A stretch of DNA of 64,000 bases, from the NCBI RefSeq assembly GCF_005221385.1, contig NZ_CP039904.1, positions 1,709,501 to 1,773,500 of the forward strand, read 5' to 3'. The notes beneath the pieces were generated by a model, which did no database searches, had not been told where the DNA came from, and worked only from the letters and a program-made list of their open reading frames with translations. How positions within the stretch are numbered: position 1 is the stretch's first letter; every line of letters begins with the position of its first letter. Below, piece by piece: positions 60,224 to 64,000 of this stretch. Origin of the DNA: Agrobacterium tumefaciens (GTDB lineage: Bacteria > Pseudomonadota > Alphaproteobacteria > Rhizobiales > Rhizobiaceae). The position numbers were made by a program, and so were the translations under genes.

Positions 60224-62161
60224 TTATTCCTTCGGCATGCCGACCGGTGGTGCAAGACGTCGTTGGGCCGCAATGCGGAAAGGCGCGTTCATGGCCCCAT
60301 AACCGGCATAGGCACCACGCCGCTCGATGATCTCGAAGAAGAAACCTTCACCGAAGGTGCGGCTGTATATCTGGAAATATTCGCCATTGTCGTCGCGGTC
60401 ATAAAGAATACTTGCTTCTCGCAGGGCATCGGAAAATTCCGGTTCCAGCCCGAAACGGGCTTCCAGATCGTCGTAATAATTGCGCGAGATCGGCAGGGCG
60501 TGGAAACCTCGTGCCTGCATTGCCTTGGCCGTCGCGAAAATATCATCGGTGGCAAAGGCGATGTGCTGGATGCTGGTGCCGAAACCCTCGGCCAGAAATT
60601 TGCCGGCGAAGGTCTTGCGATTGTCGGCGCCGTTCATGGTCAGGCGGAAATGCGGCGAGGGCACGCTTTCAATTGCCTGACTGCGCACCAATCCGCCGGG
60701 ATCGACCACATCGACCATCGGCGTGCGGCGGGTGGAAAACAGCGATGTGTAGAACAGAAGCCAGGTCAGCATTTCATCATAATGCGTTGTTTGCGCAAGG
60801 TGATCGATGCGCTTCAGGCCGGCATCTTCGGCTGCCTTCCGTCCCTGCGTCGACACGAACTCATTGTCCCAGATGGAGGCGAGCGCCGGCGAGGCATCGA
60901 GGAAATAGATGACGCCGTTGCCCACGCCCTGAATGGCGGGAACGGCCACTTCGCCCGTCTTGCGCGGTTCCGTGAAGGTCGGCGCGCCGAGCGCTTCGGC
61001 CCGGGCAAGGGCCGCCTGTGCATTATCGACCTTCAGGCCGAAGGCATAGGCATTGGTGCCGTGGATGGAATAGGACGCGCCGGCGAAACTGTCGCCTTCA
61101 TCGCTGGTGTTGATAACAATGCGGATGTCGCCCTGCGTATAAAGATCGACATCGCGATTGCAGTGCTTGCCGGTTCTTTCGAAACCGAGCGTGGCGAGCA
61201 ATGTCTCCAGATGGGCTTTTTCCTCCGGTGCCGTGGTGAATTCGACGAATTCCACCCCTTGCGTTTGCACCCGCTCCGGCATGGCCGGCACATCGATGCG
61301 AATATCGGGTTCGAGACGGCGCACCTGATCCATGAGGTTGATGAGCGAGCGGTGACCGTCTTCGGCGAGCAGGCGGGCCGAGCCGCCGCGGAACTGGTCG
61401 TTGAAGATTTCCAGCGATAGCGGGCCGCTGTAACCCGTCGCCGCCACGGCGCGCATGAAATCCACCACCGGCAGGTCGCCTTCGCCCGGCATGTTGCGGA
61501 AATGGCGGCTCCAGTAGAGCAGGTCCATGTCGATCAGCGGCGCATCGGCCAGCTGCACGATGAAGATCTTGTCGCCGGGGATGGAGCGGATCGAATTGGG
61601 GTCGATCTTGCGTGAGAGCGTGTGGAAACTGTCGAGAATGATGCCGACATTGGCGTGGTCGGCGCGGCGCACCACCTCCCAGGCATCGCGGTGATCGCTG
61701 ATATGGCGGCCCCAGGCCAGTGCCTCATAGCCGACGCGCACGCCGTGTTTTGCCGCAAGCTCCCCAAGTTGATGGAAATCGGCGGCGGCGCGGTCGATGC
61801 CGCCAAGCGAGACCGGCGAGACATTCGAGCAGATCAGCATCAGGTCGGTGCCGAGTTCGCCCATGATGTCGAATTTGCGCTGAGCGCGTTCGAAGGCGCG
61901 GGCGCGGTGCGGCTCCGGCATGCCCTCGAAATCGCGGAATGGCTGGAAAAGCGTAATGTCCAGCCCGTGATCGGCGACAAGCGCCTTCACCTCGCGCGGG
62001 GAGGCGTCATAGGTCAGGAAATCGTTTTCGAAAATCTCCACGCCACTGAAACCCGCCTTGGCGATGGCCGCCAGTTTTTCGGGAAATTCGCCGCTGATCG
62101 ATACGGTTGCAATGGATGTGCGCATTGGCATGCCGTGTCTGCCTGTGTCATAGCTCGCCAT
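60224..62161 (-). CDS. quiC1: 3-dehydroshikimate dehydratase/HPPD-like fusion (QuiC1 type)
   Basis: The 645-residue two-domain protein has a TIM barrel in the N-terminal half (about 1-290: FPEKLAAIAKAGFSGVEIFENDFL, LILDSFHTLSRKIDP-like metal strand, LSLEIFNDQFRGG) and a C-terminal glyoxalase/HPPD-like region (about 300-640: GVEFVEFTTAPEEKAHLE, RIDHLAQTTHYDEMLTWLLFY, SIQHIAFATDDIFATAKAM, GEGFFFEIIERRGAY). QuiC1 in Pseudomonas has this fusion and converts 3-dehydroshikimate to protocatechuate in quinate and shikimate use. The metal ligands look intact; the HPPD half is thought to be structural. ATG at 62161 has AAGGAAGG. Confidence 0.9.
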   Translation of the reverse strand: MASYDTGRHGMPMRTSIATVSISGEFPEKLAAIAKAGFSGVEIFENDFLTYDASPREVKALVADHGLDITLFQPFRDFEGMPEPHRARAFERAQRKFDIMGELGTDLMLICSNVSPVSLGGIDRAAADFHQLGELAAKHGVRVGYEALAWGRHISDHRDAWEVVRRADHANVGIILDSFHTLSRKIDPNSIRSIPGDKIFIVQLADAPLIDMDLLYWSRHFRNMPGEGDLPVVDFMRAVAATGYSGPLSLEIFNDQFRGGSARLLAEDGHRSLINLMDQVRRLEPDIRIDVPAMPERVQTQGVEFVEFTTAPEEKAHLETLLATLGFERTGKHCNRDVDLYTQGDIRIVINTSDEGDSFAGASYSIHGTNAYAFGLKVDNAQAALARAEALGAPTFTEPRKTGEVAVPAIQGVGNGVIYFLDASPALASIWDNEFVSTQGRKAAEDAGLKRIDHLAQTTHYDEMLTWLLFYTSLFSTRRTPMVDVVDPGGLVRSQAIESVPSPHFRLTMNGADNRKTFAGKFLAEGFGTSIQHIAFATDDIFATAKAMQARGFHALPISRNYYDDLEARFGLEPEFSDALREASILYDRDDNGEYFQIYSRTFGEGFFFEIIERRGAYAGYGAMNAPFRIAAQRRLAPPVGMPKE

Positions 62162-62187
62162 ATTGCCTTCCTTTTCAGCCTTATGTA

Positions 62188-62206
62188 CTGATTGGTTAAT
62201 AATCAG
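62188..62206. promoter_or_regulatory. Operator-like dyad between quiC1-type gene and TetR gene
   Basis: CTGATT-N7-AATCAG, a 19-base symmetric site in the 86-base divergent gap. It is the probable binding site of the neighbouring TetR repressor. Confidence 0.6.
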
Positions 62207-62247
62207 GGCGTGGGCTTGGGCCAGCCGCCCCACCGATGGAATGGATC

Positions 62248-62940
62248 ATGACCAAAAGTGCTACTTCGAACGGAACCCGAGACAGCCGGCAGGCGAAGCG
62301 CGATCCGGAAGGGGTGCGCCGCGACATTCTTTCGGTGGCCATGGAAGAGTTTTCGCAGAACGGTCTCTCCGGCGCCCGCATTGATGAAATTGCGGCCCGC
62401 ACGCGTACGTCCAAGCGCATGATCTATTACTATTTCAGCGACAAGGAGAGCCTTTACCAGCGTGTGCTGGAAGAGGCCTATGCCAAGGTGCGCGGGGGTG
62501 AGAGCGATCTGGAGCTGGACGATCTGGAGCCGGCGGCGGCACTCGACAAGCTCTGTCGGTTCACCTTCGATCACCACCGGCGCAATCCGGCCTTCATCCG
62601 CATGGTGATGATCGAGAACATCCATCATGGCCGGCACATGCAATCGTCCGAAACCATCCGTCAGCTCAACCGACCGGCCATTGATGCATTGGAAAGCGTT
62701 CTGCTGCGCGGCCAGAAAGGCGGCATCTTCCGCGATGGCATCGATGCGCTGGAACTGCACTGGCAGATCAGCGCGCTGTCCTTCTTCAACGTTTCGAACG
62801 CCGAGACCTTTTCGTTCATCTTCGGCGACAGCCTGTTTACCGAAAAGGGTCAGGAGACATTGTCGCGGCATGTCAGCGACATGGTACTGCGTTATGTGCT
62901 GACGCCCGGCCATATCACGACGATCGGGAAAAACGGTTGA
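62248..62940 (+). CDS. TetR-family regulator of the quinate/shikimate-type cluster
   Basis: About 230 residues; the HTH is [44 protein letters not shown]. The C-terminal domain has [31 protein letters not shown] at 62248 is used; an ATG four codons upstream is also possible. It is divergent from the quiC1-type gene with a shared dyad, and convergent with aroQ, the stop codons overlapping by 26 bases. An aromatic or dehydroshikimate inducer is inferred from the neighbours. Confidence 0.88.
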   Translation: MTKSATSNGTRDSRQAKRDPEGVRRDILSVAMEEFSQNGLSGARIDEIAARTRTSKRMIYYYFSDKESLYQRVLEEAYAKVRGGESDLELDDLEPAAALDKLCRFTFDHHRRNPAFIRMVMIENIHHGRHMQSSETIRQLNRPAIDALESVLLRGQKGGIFRDGIDALELHWQISALSFFNVSNAETFSFIFGDSLFTEKGQETLSRHVSDMVLRYVLTPGHITTIGKNG

Positions 62941-63358
62941 TGAGATGGCGTAACGCCACCTCGTAACCTTCGATGCCGAGACCGGCGATTACGCCTTCGG
63001 CGCGGGTCGAGACGTAGGAATGGTGGCGGAAAACCTCGCGTTTGTGGATGTTGGAAATATGGACCTCGATGACATCAGCTTCGAAGGCATTCAGCGCATC
63101 GAGGATCGCCACTGATGTGTGGGTAAAGGCGCCGGGATTGATGACGATGCCCGACGATTTGCCCCGCGCTTCGTGAATCCAGTCGATCAGCTCATATTCG
63201 CGGTTGCTCTGGGCAAAGAACAGCTCGTGGCCGGCAGCATCGGCCACCTTGCGGCAGTTGGCCTCCACGTCGGCCATCGTCTCATAGCCGTAGATTTCCG
63301 GCTGGCGCTGGCCGAGCAGGTTGAGATTGGGTCCGTTCAAAACAGTAAAAAGGCTCAT
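62915..63358 (-). CDS. aroQ: Type II 3-dehydroquinate dehydratase
   Basis: The 147-residue dodecameric type II dehydroquinase interconverts 3-dehydroquinate and 3-dehydroshikimate. Motifs: [17 protein letters not shown] with the catalytic Tyr, [31 protein letters not shown] with the catalytic His. The start [11 protein letters not shown] overlaps aroE by four bases, so the two are coupled. With the dehydratase above, it supports quinate/shikimate catabolism rather than biosynthesis. Confidence 0.96.
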   Translation of the reverse strand: MSLFTVLNGPNLNLLGQRQPEIYGYETMADVEANCRKVADAAGHELFFAQSNREYELIDWIHEARGKSSGIVINPGAFTHTSVAILDALNAFEADVIEVHISNIHKREVFRHHSYVSTRAEGVIAGLGIEGYEVALRHLINRFSRSS

Positions 63359-64000
63359 GCCACACCCTCCGCCATGCACAGTTCGGTGAAATGCGCCGTC
63401 ATGCGCTCCGCATCCGGCTCGCGGCCGCAGAACAGGCGGAATGCGCCGACGGCCTGAAACACCGTCATGCCGCCGCCGGGCAGGGTGCGACAGCCCTTTT
63501 TCGCCGCCGTCGCCAGAAGTTCGGTGACCAGTCGCATATAGACGATATCGGCCACCCAGTGCCGCTGTTCGATGAGGTCGGCCGCGACCGGCATGCCCGG
63601 ATGGGCAGGCATGCCCATGGGGGTGGCATGGATGAGACCATCGGTGAGGGGCAGGGAGGCAGCAGGGTCTTCAACGGCAAAAGCGCGGCCGTCGCCGAAA
63701 CGGGCATTGAGTTCACCGGCGAGCCGCTCCGCCCGCGGGAAATCGCGGTCGAAAATATCGAGACGGATGATATCGAGCTTCAGCGCCGCATGGGCCACCG
63801 CAACGCCCGCTCCGCCAGCGCCGACCAGCAGCGCCCGGTCACGTTTCGCATCCGGCAGGCCGCGCACGAAACTTTCATAAAAGCCGTACCAGTCGGTATT
63901 GTGGCCGACGCGTCGGCCATCCTTGAAGACCACGGTGTTGACCGCGCCAAGCATGCGGGCATCGTCGGAGAGTTCATCCAGATGCGGAATGACCGCCTGT
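63355..64000 (-). CDS. aroE: Shikimate dehydrogenase-like protein (C-terminal part)
   Basis: The gene runs off the right edge; the visible 3' part encodes about 214 residues ending MAEGVA, and the frame is open to base 64000 ([23 protein letters not shown] is the conserved pre-Rossmann strand). The NAD(P) motif is [17 protein letters not shown]; later [10 protein letters not shown] and [18 protein letters not shown] are AroE hallmarks. Whether it prefers NADP shikimate or NAD quinate cannot be told without the N-terminus. It overlaps aroQ by four bases. Confidence 0.92.
   Translation of the reverse strand, partial: QAVIPHLDELSDDARMLGAVNTVVFKDGRRVGHNTDWYGFYESFVRGLPDAKRDRALLVGAGGAGVAVAHAALKLDIIRLDIFDRDFPRAERLAGELNARFGDGRAFAVEDPAASLPLTDGLIHATPMGMPAHPGMPVAADLIEQRHWVADIVYMRLVTELLATAAKKGCRTLPGGGMTVFQAVGAFRLFCGREPDAERMTAHFTELCMAEGVA

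Overview
The window is about 64 kb of GC-rich alphaproteobacterial DNA. It looks like the Agrobacterium/Rhizobium branch of the Rhizobiaceae. The signs are an iolR-iolC-iolD-iolE-iolB inositol cluster with a rhizobial fused IolC and an RpiR-type IolR, an Omp25-family porin, a QuiC1-type fusion, many ABC uptake systems, and several families of palindromic intergenic repeats typical of rhizobia. In Agrobacterium minCDE lies on the second (linear) chromosome, so this is probably that replicon (inference). I recognised no tRNA, rRNA, CRISPR array, phage or plasmid-transfer gene.

Layout. 1-1690: the end of minC, then minD and minE with a terminator. 1689-5929 (minus): a membrane GGDEF-EAL protein followed by two paralogous Glu/Asp-type periplasmic binding proteins with no permease, a possible ligand-to-c-di-GMP module. 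6275-7633: an amidase. 7797-17723: a divergent sugar regulon controlled by a ROK repressor. The minus arm is ROK, Gfo/Idh oxidoreductase and ThuA-like protein; the plus arm is binding protein, two permeases, ATPase, TIM-barrel isomerase/epimerase and a second Gfo/Idh oxidoreductase. The content fits catabolism of glycosides through 3-keto intermediates. 17823-25009: trhO, a CHAD/CYTH pair, eda, a DUF533 protein, a GNAT acetyltransferase, a small membrane protein, and a NicO/DUF1007 metal export pair. 25101-29444: envelope genes (an unknown outer-membrane barrel, a tiny secreted repeat protein, an Omp25-like porin, an MFS exporter). 29524-32938: a WD40 protein, a His-rich COG0523 GTPase behind a Zur-like dyad, and a creatininase-family amidase. 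33018-35984: MarR and LacI regulators and a 2-hydroxyacid dehydrogenase.

36126-37378 is an intact IS481-family element inserted in a palindromic repeat with a 5-bp target duplication. 37523-45592 is the inositol cluster, all minus. 45810-50431 is a complete branched-chain-amino-acid-type (HAAT) ABC transporter. After an unknown small protein and an AraC/GyrI-like regulator, 52296-59300 is a dipeptide-type ABC operon ending in a cytoplasmic M14 peptidase. 59870-64000 holds a small ABM-domain protein and a quinate/shikimate-type cluster: a dehydroshikimate dehydratase fusion, a divergent TetR regulator, aroQ, and the start-truncated aroE that runs off the window.

The most noteworthy items are the GGDEF-EAL/orphan binding-protein operon, the ROK regulon with mirror-image operators over both promoters, the modular repeat superfamily with the IS481 insertion, the tiny GILNGNKT-repeat secreted protein, and the peptide importer coupled to an M14 peptidase.
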